A program made the translations under genes and the position numbers. DNA of 64,000 nt, from positions 1 to 64,000 of the forward strand of contig CAVROX010000005.1 of the NCBI GenBank assembly GCA_963722965.1, read 5' to 3'. Positions 10,557-19,917 of the stretch are shown piece after piece. The stretch comes from DATLSM01 sp963722965. GTDB lineage: Bacteria; Actinomycetota; Thermoleophilia; Solirubrobacterales; 70-9. The notes beneath the pieces were generated by a model. It was not told the DNA's origin. It ran no database searches and saw only the letters and a program-made list of their open reading frames with translations. How positions within the stretch are numbered: position 1 is the stretch's first letter; every line of letters begins with the position of its first letter.

Positions 10557-13500
10557 CTGGTTGACTCCCGGCCTCGCATGACGGGCGTCCCCCCTTGTCC
10601 TTTAGCGTGCAGGTGCCGCCTTCCACGCTTATGGCCTCTCAGAGCGTGCACCTTGCCAGAACCTCGCCGTCGCCGTATGTGCCGGCGGCGAGGTGTCTTC
10701 TTGGTCATTCCGGTAGAGTCTGCGTTGCCGCCGGCGCCCAGATCGACCGTAGCACCGTAACCGGGATTGGTCGGCACCGCGCTAAGCGGCCCGTGACACT
10801 CATCTGCCGCGGCACACTGCGGCTGCTGCCCATTAAAGGGAAAGCCGCCATCGGTACGAGCATCGTAGATCTTAAGCTCTTGACCGTTTAAGTCTTGACC
10901 AACTAGGACATCGGTCGTCGCGAAATAGACATCAGTTCCATTCGCGCTGACCCCAATTAGCCCGGGAAGCGCAAGGTTACCGATATATCCTTCGGACCCA
11001 AATTGTGCCTGTCCGGTCCCCGCCGTGATCAGCCGTGGCCTGCCGTTCACGTACTCGTACACGTCCTCCGAGTTATCGGTGTCATTGGAAACCAGGGCGT
11101 TTTCCGTAAAGAAAAACGTCCGGCCGTCATTCGTCATAAACAGTCCGTCCTGTGAGCCGTAGGTTTCATGCGTCGGTGGTTCACCATCGGGATTGCAAGA
11201 GGCACACGTGATCCGGCCCGTCCCTGGCGTGAACTCGTATGCCTCGCTGTAACCAGCGTTGCTGAAACCAGTGATCTGGCTCCTCGTAAAGAACGCCATG
11301 TGGCTGCCGTCGGGGGAAACCTCGATCCGGCTGATCCCTCCAGATGAGAGTGTAGTCACGTACTGAATGGTGCCTTGGTGGTAAAAGTACAGGTTTTCGA
11401 GACCTTCCACTCCCTTTGTGCCGTCCAGCAGGGCGGGTGAGAGGAAATAGATATCGCCTGCTTCAGAGGCAATGTAGCTGTCTGAGATGCTGTTCCCCCC
11501 CCTTCCAGTCACCTCTCCTTCATAGTCTTCACCGTAGGGAATAAAGTTGACAGGTACTGTGTCGCAATTTGATGTCCACGATGCGTTGCAAGCGGTGCTC
11601 GTATCGGTTCCCCCATTAGGTTTGGAAATTAAGGTAAGGGGGTCACCTTCTTCGGCACCGCGCTGGCTCCACATATATAGCTCAGTGTTACCGTGTGTGT
11701 CTTCACCTTCGATGAGTTCTTCGGCTGACGTTATGAATATCTCCGATCCTCCTGCGGCCATACCCAGGTAATTCACAACGTGTTTTGGGGCGATCTCATA
11801 GGTGACAGCGTCGCCGATCCGCATATAGAGTTGGCCAGTTCCGCACACCGGCGCCAGCTGAAGGACGCCGCCGCACAGGCCTCCTCCCACAGTCATCAGG
11901 ATGTGCGATCCGTCTGACGAGGCCTGTAGCGGCTCGGCACCTTCGATGATTTCGCCCATGGACGTACGAGACGCGATAGAGATTTCATCGGTGCTCGTAT
12001 CGTCGTCGTAGATATCGCCCGGTACACCGCCCGGGGAAAAAATGATGTTCGAGCCAAAAATGTAGTGGTGCAAGTCAGACGAGGTGATCTGCTCTCCATT
12101 GAAGCCTTCACCGCCCGCCACGACGCCGAGGTCCGTCGGCCAGCGATCCACCAACTTCCCAGTACTCGTGTTCCACACGTAAGGTGCCCAGCTTGCGCCT
12201 TCACCTGGGCCCGCACGGGTATATTCGCCGGCCCATGGAGGATGGCCGTCGTTCCAGTCCACGAGCTCCGACAGGCTGGGGTTGACCATGACACCCGGCT
12301 CACCGGTCAACGGTCCCGACTCTTCGTACGTCTGCAGCTCGGGTTGTCCGCCCAGCACGTCGGCCGTTGACGATGGTAGACCGACATATCTCGTTACCCA
12401 GCCGGTGTTGGTGCGTGTAGACGCGTACAGATCATCGTAGGTGTTCGACGGTTCTCCGCCACTGTCAGGGATCACACCCCAGGCGCCTGCAAATATGATC
12501 CGAGGGGGGTTCGTGGCGTACGCGCTGCTCGGCCCGGCCTGAGGGAAAATAACTGTATTGCCAGCTTCCGACGGGGAAACCAACTCATAAGCACGGCAAT
12601 CAGGCAAGCTGTCTGAACCGGTCTGCTGCCGGAGCAATTCATTTGGGCACGCCGACGGATAGAATCCGAAGGTCTGGTCTTCGGAACTGTTCGTTCCCTC
12701 GGAGTTGCTCGCGACAACGCGGAAATGGTACGTCAGGCCTGATTCGAGACCTTCAACGTGCAAGGTAACCGGGACGGCGGTTGACCCTGCGCCGATATTC
12801 GTTTCCGGAGAGCTCGTGCCATACGCCGTCGATGTTCCGTATTCAAAACGGTAAGACGTTTCGCGACCCTCGGGATTAATTTTGGCCGAAAGGTTCGCGG
12901 ATGTCGCTTTAACTTGAGACGTATAGACACCTTCGATCGTCGGTTCTTGAGCTCCACTCACAACAGCTTCGGGACTGTAAAGCGATTCGCCGCGTTCATT
13001 GTCGGCCACCAGTCGGTAGTGATAGTGAACTCCCTGCGCTATGTTGGATAGTTTGGCACTCACAGCTGAGGGATTATCGAACGGTGTTGACGGCGAACAC
13101 GGCATAGAACCTAGTCCGAAGGATGAGGTATAGCCGTATTCGAAGTAGCAATTCGTCACCGTCGTACCGTTGCCGGTACCGGGATTGATATGACCGTCCA
13201 CAGTAATTGACGTCGGTTCGATAGCTGTTGGTTCTGTGAGTTCAATCGTAGGCAAGACGAACGGAGAAAAGACCGTAACCTGGTTTGCGCCAGTATCGGC
13301 CGCATAGACAACTTCTGATGCAGTGTCGACTGAGATACCTTGCGCATTTTCCAGATGTGAAGATCCAAACGAGTTGGCGAACGTTTGACCTCCGTCAAGG
13401 AAGTGGCTGATGGAGCCGCCCCCAGCATCGACATACAGGTCATTAGTTGCAACATCGATGGCGAGCCCGGTGGGGTTTTCCTCAGCGGTACGGAATAGGG

Positions 13501-14380
13501 AGAGACCTGATTCATTCATTTTGGCAATATATCCGGGTATGCCATATATCCCAGACGTAGTCACCTTGTAGAGGTTCTCCTGGGCATCAACTGATATGCC
13601 GCTCTGTGCGATTTCCCGCCTCACCCCGAAATCTGATTCAAACGTCGTCAAGAAACTGGTGACGAAGTCACCGGATGATTCAAATCGAAACATTCTTTCG
13701 TCGGTGCTGTAGACGAAGAGGTTACCGGAACCATCGACGGTGATCCCCGCCAGCGGGCCGAACGCTTCCGCTGGTGAGCCTTCCAGGTCACCGTTCGAGC
13801 CCCATGCTGAAGTTAAATGACCTTCTTCGTTAAACTTAGAGACAGTATTGTCGCCGGTGTCGCCTACGTATACGTCTCCGGAGGATGGCCCAGGGGAATT
13901 GTCGACGGCGACGAAAGCGGGGGTCTCGAAAGACCCGGGTGGAGTCGAGGCGGTTGTACCTGCCTGGCACCTATCACCTGAAGCCGCAGTACAGACATTC
14001 TGTTCCGCCACCGGAGCCGTGGCTTTGACCTTGGTTTCATTCACTTCCTTTCCGAACATCAGAATAAATTCGCCCGTGGGGCTAAACTTCTCGATGCGAT
14101 GGTTGCCAGTATCCGCGACGTATATGTCCCCGGTCGAATGGCCAGAAGAGTTGTCCACGGCAACGTCGGCGGGTCCACTCAGGGCGTCGGTGCCCGAACC
14201 GCTAAAAGCGGTCTTGAATTCATGACTGGTCGCAGCGATTGCAGGAGAGGTGAAAGTAAGTGTGAGCACGCTGGCCGCCCAAGCCAACAGAGCGGTAGCT
14301 GTCAGCACTGTTAGAGCACGCTTGCGCGCCATCACCCCTTCGTCCTTCGACCGCCGCAATCGGGTTTCAGTCCAGAGCAT
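10553..14380 (-). CDS. Secreted NHL / FN3-like / TolB-like propeller protein (gene B)
   Basis: Intact 1275-residue protein. An internal ATG at 14332 (MARKRALTVLTATALLAWAA) gives the best signal peptide, so the true start may be there. Residues about 45-380 hold NHL-type beta-propeller repeats (NHRIEKFSPTGEFI, GDVYVGDTGDNTVSKF). Two FN3-like repeats follow, with cores FEYGYTSSFG and FEYGTSTAYG and the strand YHYRLVADN or YHFRVVASN. The motif CPNELLRQQ...CRAYELVSP then introduces a TolB/WD40-like propeller (VSPDGSHMAFFTRSQ, VSANGTDVYFATTDVL). The tail is Arg/His/Lys-rich (PRRRHIRRRRGSGKVHALRG). It starts 3 bases after gene A ends and overlaps gene C by 4 bases. Base composition is lower than in the rest of the window (53-55% GC in sampled lines). 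Likely a large exported adhesion or matrix protein, with no enzymatic motif seen. Confidence 0.88.
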   Translation of the reverse strand: MLWTETRLRRSKDEGVMARKRALTVLTATALLAWAASVLTLTFTSPAIAATSHEFKTAFSGSGTDALSGPADVAVDNSSGHSTGDIYVADTGNHRIEKFSPTGEFILMFGKEVNETKVKATAPVAEQNVCTAASGDRCQAGTTASTPPGSFETPAFVAVDNSPGPSSGDVYVGDTGDNTVSKFNEEGHLTSAWGSNGDLEGSPAEAFGPLAGITVDGSGNLFVYSTDERMFRFESSGDFVTSFLTTFESDFGVRREIAQSGISVDAQENLYKVTTSGIYGIPGYIAKMNESGLSLFRTAEENPTGLAIDVATNDLYVDAGGGSISHFLDGGQTFANSFGSSHLENAQGISVDTASEVVYAADTGANQVTVFSPFVLPTIELTEPTAIEPTSITVDGHINPGTGNGTTVTNCYFEYGYTSSFGLGSMPCSPSTPFDNPSAVSAKLSNIAQGVHYHYRLVADNERGESLYSPEAVVSGAQEPTIEGVYTSQVKATSANLSAKINPEGRETSYRFEYGTSTAYGTSSPETNIGAGSTAVPVTLHVEGLESGLTYHFRVVASNSEGTNSSEDQTFGFYPSACPNELLRQQTGSDSLPDCRAYELVSPSEAGNTVIFPQAGPSSAYATNPPRIIFAGAWGVIPDSGGEPSNTYDDLYASTRTNTGWVTRYVGLPSSTADVLGGQPELQTYEESGPLTGEPGVMVNPSLSELVDWNDGHPPWAGEYTRAGPGEGASWAPYVWNTSTGKLVDRWPTDLGVVAGGEGFNGEQITSSDLHHYIFGSNIIFSPGGVPGDIYDDDTSTDEISIASRTSMGEIIEGAEPLQASSDGSHILMTVGGGLCGGVLQLAPVCGTGQLYMRIGDAVTYEIAPKHVVNYLGMAAGGSEIFITSAEELIEGEDTHGNTELYMWSQRGAEEGDPLTLISKPNGGTDTSTACNASWTSNCDTVPVNFIPYGEDYEGEVTGRGGNSISDSYIASEAGDIYFLSPALLDGTKGVEGLENLYFYHQGTIQYVTTLSSGGISRIEVSPDGSHMAFFTRSQITGFSNAGYSEAYEFTPGTGRITCASCNPDGEPPTHETYGSQDGLFMTNDGRTFFFTENALVSNDTDNSEDVYEYVNGRPRLITAGTGQAQFGSEGYIGNLALPGLIGVSANGTDVYFATTDVLVGQDLNGQELKIYDARTDGGFPFNGQQPQCAAADECHGPLSAVPTNPGYGATVDLGAGGNADSTGMTKKTPRRRHIRRRRGSGKVHALRGHKRGRRHLHAKGQGGTPVMRGRESTR

Positions 14381-14383
14381 GCG

Positions 14384-17300
14384 TTACAGCCTCCGGCTTC
14401 TCGTAGACCTATGGTGCTTCGGCGTCTTCTTCTTCACGCATTTGCCATGTTTCAGCACGAATAGCTTCCGACACTTGACCTTGGGCGGCCCTTCTTCTTG
14501 TGTCAGCACTTCTTCAGATGCTGGCAAGGTAGTCAATGTCTGATCGAAACCTTGCGCCACACCATTCCCATTGGTAGCAACAATCCGAAAGTGGTAGGTT
14601 GTATCCGGCTCGAGCCCCGAAAGTCGGGCGCTAACCACATGGTCAACGGCATCTTCGCCGACGGATGCACTCTCGACCGTGCTGGCTCCATATCGTGATG
14701 TCGTCCCGAATTCAAAATGGTAGGTCGTCGGACTGAGCTCAGGATCAACCTCGGCAGTCAAAGTCGCCCCGGATGAAGCAATTTCACTTGCATCTGCTTC
14801 TCCGACCTTAGGGAGGTCGGGTGTAGTGAAAGTATGGTCGGGCCCGATCCTAGTACCCGCGAAATTCGTCGCAATTACCCGAAAATGATATGCCGTGCCC
14901 GGCTCCAGATCTGTGATTTCAGTGCCCACTGATTGATCGCTATTTTCGGTGCCCATGACGGCCTCAGGCGGCGTCTGTTCACCGTAGCTAGTAGTGGGAC
15001 CGTACTGGAACCTATAGATGGTCAGGCCGTATCCCGGATTTATCACTGCACCGAGTGTGGCACTATGCTCCTGAACACCGTTGGCCGAGATCGATTCCAC
15101 CTCAGGAAGGAGGGGCAGTGTCGTAACGGTCTGATCGGGGCCCACAGTCGTGCCCGCCACGGTAGTGACAGTGAAGCGAAAGTGATAAGTGGTCGCGATC
15201 GATAGATTCGTCAACTTGTTGGAGACTTCGCTCGCTCCAGAGAAATGGCCCGGTTCGCATGAACGACTACCGTCTGTATATTTGCCTTCTTCTGGCCCGT
15301 ATTCGAACATACACGATGTAACTTCGCCACCGTTGACTGGATCAACTCTGGCATGCACGGTGACGTCAGTGGTTTCGGTCTCGCTTTTGGCTACAGAGTA
15401 TTCATTCGCCGGGCGTGCCGTAATCCTAGGAAGGGTGAGGGTTTCCAGCGACCGTTCCGGCCCCATGGTTATGCCAACGGAGTTGCTGGCAACGATCCGG
15501 TAGTAGTAAGTCGTGGCTGGTTCCAAATTCGCGATCTCTACAGGGGGAGCAATAGTATGGCCGACGGGACTGCCGAGGGAAGTCGGCCGGATAGGTGTGA
15601 CGGTCCCGTAGGCGGGACTTGGACCCCATTCAAAGTAGTATTCGGTTTCTTCTCCATTACCTTGGAGGGATCCATTCAACATCGCGGAGGTGCCGGTTAG
15701 TTTAGTGGCGGGTTCCGTTTCGAGGTCTTCAACGGCTGGCTGTGTTGTGAACTCTTCACTGTGGCCTGTGCTCGTTCCCACTGAGTTTGAGGCTGTGACA
15801 CGGTAGTAATAAGTAGTATGAATCCGTAAGCCGCACTGTTTATAAGAGAGAGCTTCGTGGCTACTTGGCGATCCGGCGTCCTCTTCGGACGTGGTGCTTG
15901 CTCCGCTGAAGCCCGTGCTGTTGAACTGTTCCTGAGTTACATATTCAAAATCGTATTTGGTGTCTTCTCCGTTACCTTCAAACGAGCCGGTGAATGTTGC
16001 ACAGATTCGGGAAACACCAGTTGCCGGTTCGGTTGTCAACCCGGGAACATAGTGCAGGGTGAAGGTGTAATCTTCGCCCGCGGATAGCAGGCCGTCGGCG
16101 TTGGAGGCGACAAGCCGATAATGCAGTTCGACTTCCCCGGGCAGACCGGCAACTTTCGCCGTAACCGTCTGGTTGCCGGAATAGGGGGTTGCCGGTTCAC
16201 AGGGTGCCGATCCGAGGTTATATTCGGTGTTGGTGCCATATTCGAATTTGCACGTAGTAACTTCACCTCCACCAGCCGGTTCAATTTCCCCGTTCAGCGT
16301 TACCGAGGTCTGTCCTTGACTGGTGGGAGGACCTGTTGCGACGTTGGGCTCAATCCCTTCTTTGAAAACGGCGACCTCACCTGATCCCGTATTTGCGACA
16401 TAAACGACCCCCGTCGACCCGTCAACACTGATCCCTTGAGCTCCATGCAGGTATCCGTTGCCGAACGAATCCAGTGACGTACAGTCTTGCCCACAGTTAA
16501 GTGCGAACTGCCTGACGAAATAGCCGCCTTGGACGACGTAAAGGTCATTAGTTGCCGGGTCGATTGTCAATCCGGACGCGTTGCCTTCACCGTCTGGTTC
16601 GCCAAGGTTTTCGCCGGTATCTGTGAACTTGGTGATTTCCGGCGAGCCGTCGGCCTTGTAGAGGTTGTCTTCGGAGTCAACGGCGAGCCCCGCTGAAGAT
16701 GTGCCTCGGGGATGACCAAATTCGCTGTGGAAAACACCGCTTTCGTTGTACCAGTAATCTGATTCCGTCAAGACGAAGAGGTTTCCGTGATGATCAACGG
16801 CGATCCCGTTAAGCCCTCCAAAGCCAGATAGTTGACCTCCCGCTCCCCATGATTCAATCAGATTTCCCGTTTCGGTGAACTTCGAAACGGTGCCGTCGTT
16901 GGTGTCGCCAACGTAAACGTTTCCGGCTGACGTCCCAGATGAGTTGTCGACGGCGACAAAGGTCGGCGATTCGAATTCACCGGGACGTCCGCCTTGAGTC
17001 CCGGCCTGGCAGGTATCGCCCGATACCGCGGTGCAGACATTCGCGCCAGTCGTTTTATCGACATCCTTGCCGAACATCAGGATGAATTCGCCGGTGGGAC
17101 TGAACTTCTCGACCCTATGGTTCGCAGGGTCAGAAACGTAAATGTCGTGCTGGGATGGTCCTGTTGAGTTGTCGACGGCGACATCAGCTGGATCTGAAAG
17201 TGGGTAGGGGTTTCCAGGGGATGAGCTGGAAGCGCCGAAAGACCCGATGAAGCCATGGGTTTTGTGGGCGAGCGCCGGCGCCGCAAATACGAGCAGCGTT

Positions 17301-17428
17301 CCAGCTCCCAAAGCGAGAATGGTTGACAACGCCGAAGCCCGATGGCGATATGTCAGCCTGCTCGGCCAGAGCAAGACTGTCGCTCCGGTTTTCTTGGCGA
17401 GTGAGTTATGGGAGCGGCCGATGGTCAC
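14384..17428 (-). CDS. Secreted NHL-repeat protein with six FN3-like repeats (gene A)
   Basis: First gene of the large leftward operon. I chose the GTG at 17428 because a GGAG lies six bases upstream and a signal peptide (ALSTILALGAGTLLVFAAPA) follows. A TTG at 17374 also has a GGAG upstream, and the frame itself is open to 17602. NHL repeats (NHRVEKFSPTGEFI, GNVYVGDTNDGTVSKF) occupy the first third. Six FN3-like units follow, with cores FEYGTNTEY, FEYVTQEQF, FEWGPSPAYG, FEYGPEEGKY, FQYGPTTSYG and FEFGTTSRYG, each paired with a strand such as YYYRIVASN. The end is a cysteine-containing basic tail (KHGKCVKKKTPKHHRSTRSR). Unlike B and D it lacks the CRAYELVSP motif and the TolB-like half. It is probably a surface-exposed binding protein. 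The ligand is unknown. Confidence 0.85.
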   Translation of the reverse strand: MTIGRSHNSLAKKTGATVLLWPSRLTYRHRASALSTILALGAGTLLVFAAPALAHKTHGFIGSFGASSSSPGNPYPLSDPADVAVDNSTGPSQHDIYVSDPANHRVEKFSPTGEFILMFGKDVDKTTGANVCTAVSGDTCQAGTQGGRPGEFESPTFVAVDNSSGTSAGNVYVGDTNDGTVSKFTETGNLIESWGAGGQLSGFGGLNGIAVDHHGNLFVLTESDYWYNESGVFHSEFGHPRGTSSAGLAVDSEDNLYKADGSPEITKFTDTGENLGEPDGEGNASGLTIDPATNDLYVVQGGYFVRQFALNCGQDCTSLDSFGNGYLHGAQGISVDGSTGVVYVANTGSGEVAVFKEGIEPNVATGPPTSQGQTSVTLNGEIEPAGGGEVTTCKFEYGTNTEYNLGSAPCEPATPYSGNQTVTAKVAGLPGEVELHYRLVASNADGLLSAGEDYTFTLHYVPGLTTEPATGVSRICATFTGSFEGNGEDTKYDFEYVTQEQFNSTGFSGASTTSEEDAGSPSSHEALSYKQCGLRIHTTYYYRVTASNSVGTSTGHSEEFTTQPAVEDLETEPATKLTGTSAMLNGSLQGNGEETEYYFEWGPSPAYGTVTPIRPTSLGSPVGHTIAPPVEIANLEPATTYYYRIVASNSVGITMGPERSLETLTLPRITARPANEYSVAKSETETTDVTVHARVDPVNGGEVTSCMFEYGPEEGKYTDGSRSCEPGHFSGASEVSNKLTNLSIATTYHFRFTVTTVAGTTVGPDQTVTTLPLLPEVESISANGVQEHSATLGAVINPGYGLTIYRFQYGPTTSYGEQTPPEAVMGTENSDQSVGTEITDLEPGTAYHFRVIATNFAGTRIGPDHTFTTPDLPKVGEADASEIASSGATLTAEVDPELSPTTYHFEFGTTSRYGASTVESASVGEDAVDHVVSARLSGLEPDTTYHFRIVATNGNGVAQGFDQTLTTLPASEEVLTQEEGPPKVKCRKLFVLKHGKCVKKKTPKHHRSTRSRRL

Positions 17429-18242
17429 GCCGAGGCTCCAGCAGATGTGATGGCGATTCCCGGGGTGGCTCCAGTGGCTTGAGCGCGAACAAAGGCCGCA
17501 TCTGCGACGCTGAGCACGGCCAAGCCGAAGAGCGGACGACATTGTTTTTCGCGCTCGGCGTCGACCCTCCCGCTGCGATCGGGGCGAAGCCGGTCCCGGC
17601 AAGGACGCGACGAGAAAAAGCGCGCGGCGCTGTGGGGGGCGGTGGCGTGGCGGGCACCCACTTCAGAAAATGACCCGCTGCGGCGAGCGGACTCGAGCCT
17701 ACGGGGAGAACGGCCAGTGCGCTTGAGGTCGTTTGCATGCTGCTCCTGAAGATCAGCTCCGTTTCGGAGCGGATCGGGTGACGCCGCCTCCCGGGGTGGG
17801 CGTAAAGGTGCCAGCTGGGAACAGACGCGGACGGCCCCTCCTCCGGGAAAGGGGAGCACCCTGGAATCGAGGGGGCCGCCCTCGCTGCCACCAGGAACCC
17901 GGAGAAGAGGGGTCCCACTGTCTGGAACCCGGCAAGAGTGGGTTCCAGTTGCGCCGTCAGCCAGGGAGGGAAGACGGGCGCAGCTCTGCGGAAGGCCGAA
18001 GAGGCCGGGAGAGAAGAGCACCCGGACACCGAGGCCCTGATGGCCATCGGTGGCGGTGAAGGCCGGCCCCAGTCCGGACGATGTCCTCATTCGATCTCTC
18101 CTCTGCCCGTTGGCCGGTGCTACCTCGCCCGATCCGCTTGCTGCGGATCCCCTGGCCCGGTACGGGCCGGCCGTTGGTTCTCTCCTGGTCTGGAACAATC
18201 CGGATCCCCAAACGGATCGGTTGCTCTTGGCCGCTGGGTATG
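17429..18242 (+). other. 800-base non-coding region between the divergent operon and regulator
   Basis: Several long open frames cross this GC-rich stretch on both strands, but they are Pro/Arg/Gly/Ser-rich, overlap each other and resemble no family, so I read it as the shared upstream region of gene A (leftward) and the TetR gene (rightward). It contains a perfect hairpin at 17922-17948 and two similar GGAACCCGG-containing segments at 17894-17948. The N-terminal part of the longest A frame (17429-17602) is included here because I prefer the GTG start at 17428. Confidence 0.5.
17922..17948. repeat. Perfect 9-bp inverted repeat (hairpin)
   Basis: CTGGAACCC at 17922-17930 and its exact complement GGGTTCCAG at 17940-17948 flank a nine-base loop. 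A related unpaired copy of the left half lies about 30 bases upstream. No T-run follows on either strand, so this is not a convincing terminator. It could be an operator or an RNA structure in the gene A leader. Confidence 0.4.
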
Positions 18243-18269
18243 AGAACAGACCCGGACCGATTTGTCAAG
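18243..18269. promoter_or_regulatory. Candidate TetR operator upstream of the regulator
   Basis: A 27-bp site containing AGAACAGA, CGGACC and TGTCAAG matches the site at 19918-19944 at 23 of 27 positions. It has partial dyad symmetry (ACAGA versus TTTGT), as TetR-family operators do, and sits about 130 bases before the regulator start. Autoregulation is inferred. Confidence 0.55.
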
Positions 18270-18397
18270 GGCCTCGGTCTAACTGTCTTTCGACGACTTT
18301 CTAGAGGTCAGCTAGACGGCTCTATAATCGCCGAATCTGCGAGGTTGGGAGCTGCGAAGGCCAGGCTATTCTAGCTGGTTGCGTACCAGGGAGTCGG

Positions 18398-19756
18398 GTG
18401 GCAAGAATGGCACTGAAAGACCTGGATAGCGCCGGTTATCGTCCCGCCCCAATGGTGCTAACGCCGTGGGGGGATGCCAGTCAATTGCGGGACAGAATGC
18501 TGCCGCCAGGGCGCGGTACGCCGCGCGAGGAGGCAGAAAAGAACCAGCGCGAGCGGCTGTTCGCGGCGACGGTGGCGACGGTCGCGGAAAAGGGCTACGA
18601 CGCGACCACCGTTGGCGACCTGGTCGAGCTCTCCGGGGTTTCGCGCAGCGCCTTTTACCGGCACTTCTCCGACAAGCAGGCCTGCTTCCTCGCCGCCATC
18701 GAAGCCCTTGTGGAGCCGGCGCTGAAAACCGTGACGCTGGGGCTGGGAGATGGCGGGGAGCCCCTGGACCTGAAGGTAGCCAAGGGAGCGTTCGAAGCAC
18801 TGATCGGCCAAATCGTGGCCCAGCCGGCAGCGTCAAAGATGTGCTTCGTAGAGGTCTACGCCGCGGGACCAGCGGGCGTTGCACTTGTCGACCGTACCCT
18901 TGACTCCTTCGAGTTGTTGGTGAAGCGACTTCTCGATTCGGTCCCCGGACACGAGGGAATGCCGGCGGAGATCGTCCGTGCCCTGATCGGCGGGATCCAG
19001 AAGGTGATCCACAAGCGCCTCTACCGAGGGGAGGAGAGTGAGCTCACCGAGCTGGCCCCGCAGCTCTGGGATTGGCTCTTCCGCTACCCGCCACCACTTG
19101 GCCCCTTGAAAGTAGCGCGGCGGCGCCAGCTCCGCGCACGGCCCTTTGAGGAGCGCCAGGTGGCCTCCAACCCGCCTGAGCGGCTGCTGCGCGCCCTGGC
19201 CGCCGTGGTCGCGGAAAAGGGCTACCCGGAGACGACCGTGGCGGAGATCGTCGAGCGGGCGAAGACCTCGCAGCGAACCTTCTATGAGCACTTCGCAAAC
19301 CGCGAAGAGGCGATGGTCGCTGCGCTTGACAGCGGCTCGGCGCAGATGCTGGCAGCGGCGATGCCCGCCTTTCGCCGCGCCTCAGACTGGCAGCACGCGG
19401 TGCGCGATACCCAGGAGGCGATGTTCACCTTCGGCGTCGGAGAGCCCGAGTACGCGCGACTGGGCGCGGTCGAGATGTATGCGGCCGGGAAACGGGCACT
19501 GGAGCAGCGCGAGTCGGTGACCGAAATGATGGAGGGACTCTTGGCGCCCGGCTATGAGCTGAAACCCGATCTGCCGCCGATCACCGCCGAGGCAATCGGC
19601 GGGGCGCTGTATGCGCTCTTCTATGACCACGTAAAGCAGAAAGGTGCAGAGCGGCTGGCGGAGATGGTTCCCGCGGCCGTTTACGTAACGCTGGCGCCAT
19701 TCCTGGGGGCCGAGGAAGCCTACGCGCTGGCGGTCGGGGAGAACGGCAAGGGGTGA
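18398..19756 (+). CDS. Double-domain TetR/AcrR-family transcriptional regulator
   Basis: The 452-residue protein contains two complete TetR units in one chain. Unit 1 (about residues 45-225) has the helix-turn-helix segment EKGYDATTVGDLVELSGVS followed by RSAFYRHFSDK. Unit 2 (about 250-450) has EKGYPETTVAEIVERAKTS followed by QRTFYEHFANR. Each HTH is followed by a helical ligand-binding-type region. Ordinary TetR proteins are about 200 residues and bind DNA as dimers, so this looks like a covalent dimer made by internal duplication. The GTG at 18398 has GGGAG four bases upstream; an ATG at 18407 is the alternative. A strong hairpin follows the stop, and a 27-bp putative operator lies upstream of this gene and again before the terpene synthase gene. 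Probably a repressor of itself and of that gene. Confidence 0.88.
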   Translation: MARMALKDLDSAGYRPAPMVLTPWGDASQLRDRMLPPGRGTPREEAEKNQRERLFAATVATVAEKGYDATTVGDLVELSGVSRSAFYRHFSDKQACFLAAIEALVEPALKTVTLGLGDGGEPLDLKVAKGAFEALIGQIVAQPAASKMCFVEVYAAGPAGVALVDRTLDSFELLVKRLLDSVPGHEGMPAEIVRALIGGIQKVIHKRLYRGEESELTELAPQLWDWLFRYPPPLGPLKVARRRQLRARPFEERQVASNPPERLLRALAAVVAEKGYPETTVAEIVERAKTSQRTFYEHFANREEAMVAALDSGSAQMLAAAMPAFRRASDWQHAVRDTQEAMFTFGVGEPEYARLGAVEMYAAGKRALEQRESVTEMMEGLLAPGYELKPDLPPITAEAIGGALYALFYDHVKQKGAERLAEMVPAAVYVTLAPFLGAEEAYALAVGENGKG

Positions 19757-19760
19757 TGCA

Positions 19761-19809
19761 GCAAACGGCCCGGGAGAGTGGGAAGCTCCCCCGGGCCTTG
19801 AACGTTTGC
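19761..19809 (+). terminator. Strong hairpin terminator after the TetR gene
   Basis: GGCCCGGG at 19767-19774 pairs perfectly with CCCGGGCC at 19790-19797, and an outer GCAAAC/GTTTGC pair (19761-19766 with 19804-19809) extends the stem across a short bulge. The hairpin begins five bases after the TetR stop codon and is followed by TTTAC. It would separate the regulator transcript from the next operon. Confidence 0.65.
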
Positions 19810-19917
19810 TTTACAGGACCGTGCCGCACAGGGTGGACGGGACGGCCCAGGCTCAGTCGACTGAGTCCGCGGCCAGCCACTCCAGAAGAGGTGCTGTCCG
19901 CAGGTTTAGAGTAAATC

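Noticed and set aside
14384..17428. Repeated DNA in gene A as a CRISPR or tandem repeat array
   Set aside because: The repetition is at the protein level (NHL and FN3-like units about 90 residues long) with diverged DNA; no short regular repeats with unique spacers are present anywhere in the window.
17406..18198. Two overlapping minus-strand frames of 213 and 257 codons upstream of gene A
   Set aside because: They overlap in different frames, are rich in Pro, Arg, Ser and Gly, and match no family. Only the part after 17428 belongs to gene A.
18243..18269. TTGACA on the minus strand of the 27-bp sites read as a -35 promoter box
   Set aside because: No acceptable -10 box follows at 16-18 bases in either copy. 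Conservation of the whole 27 bp with a dyad fits an operator better.
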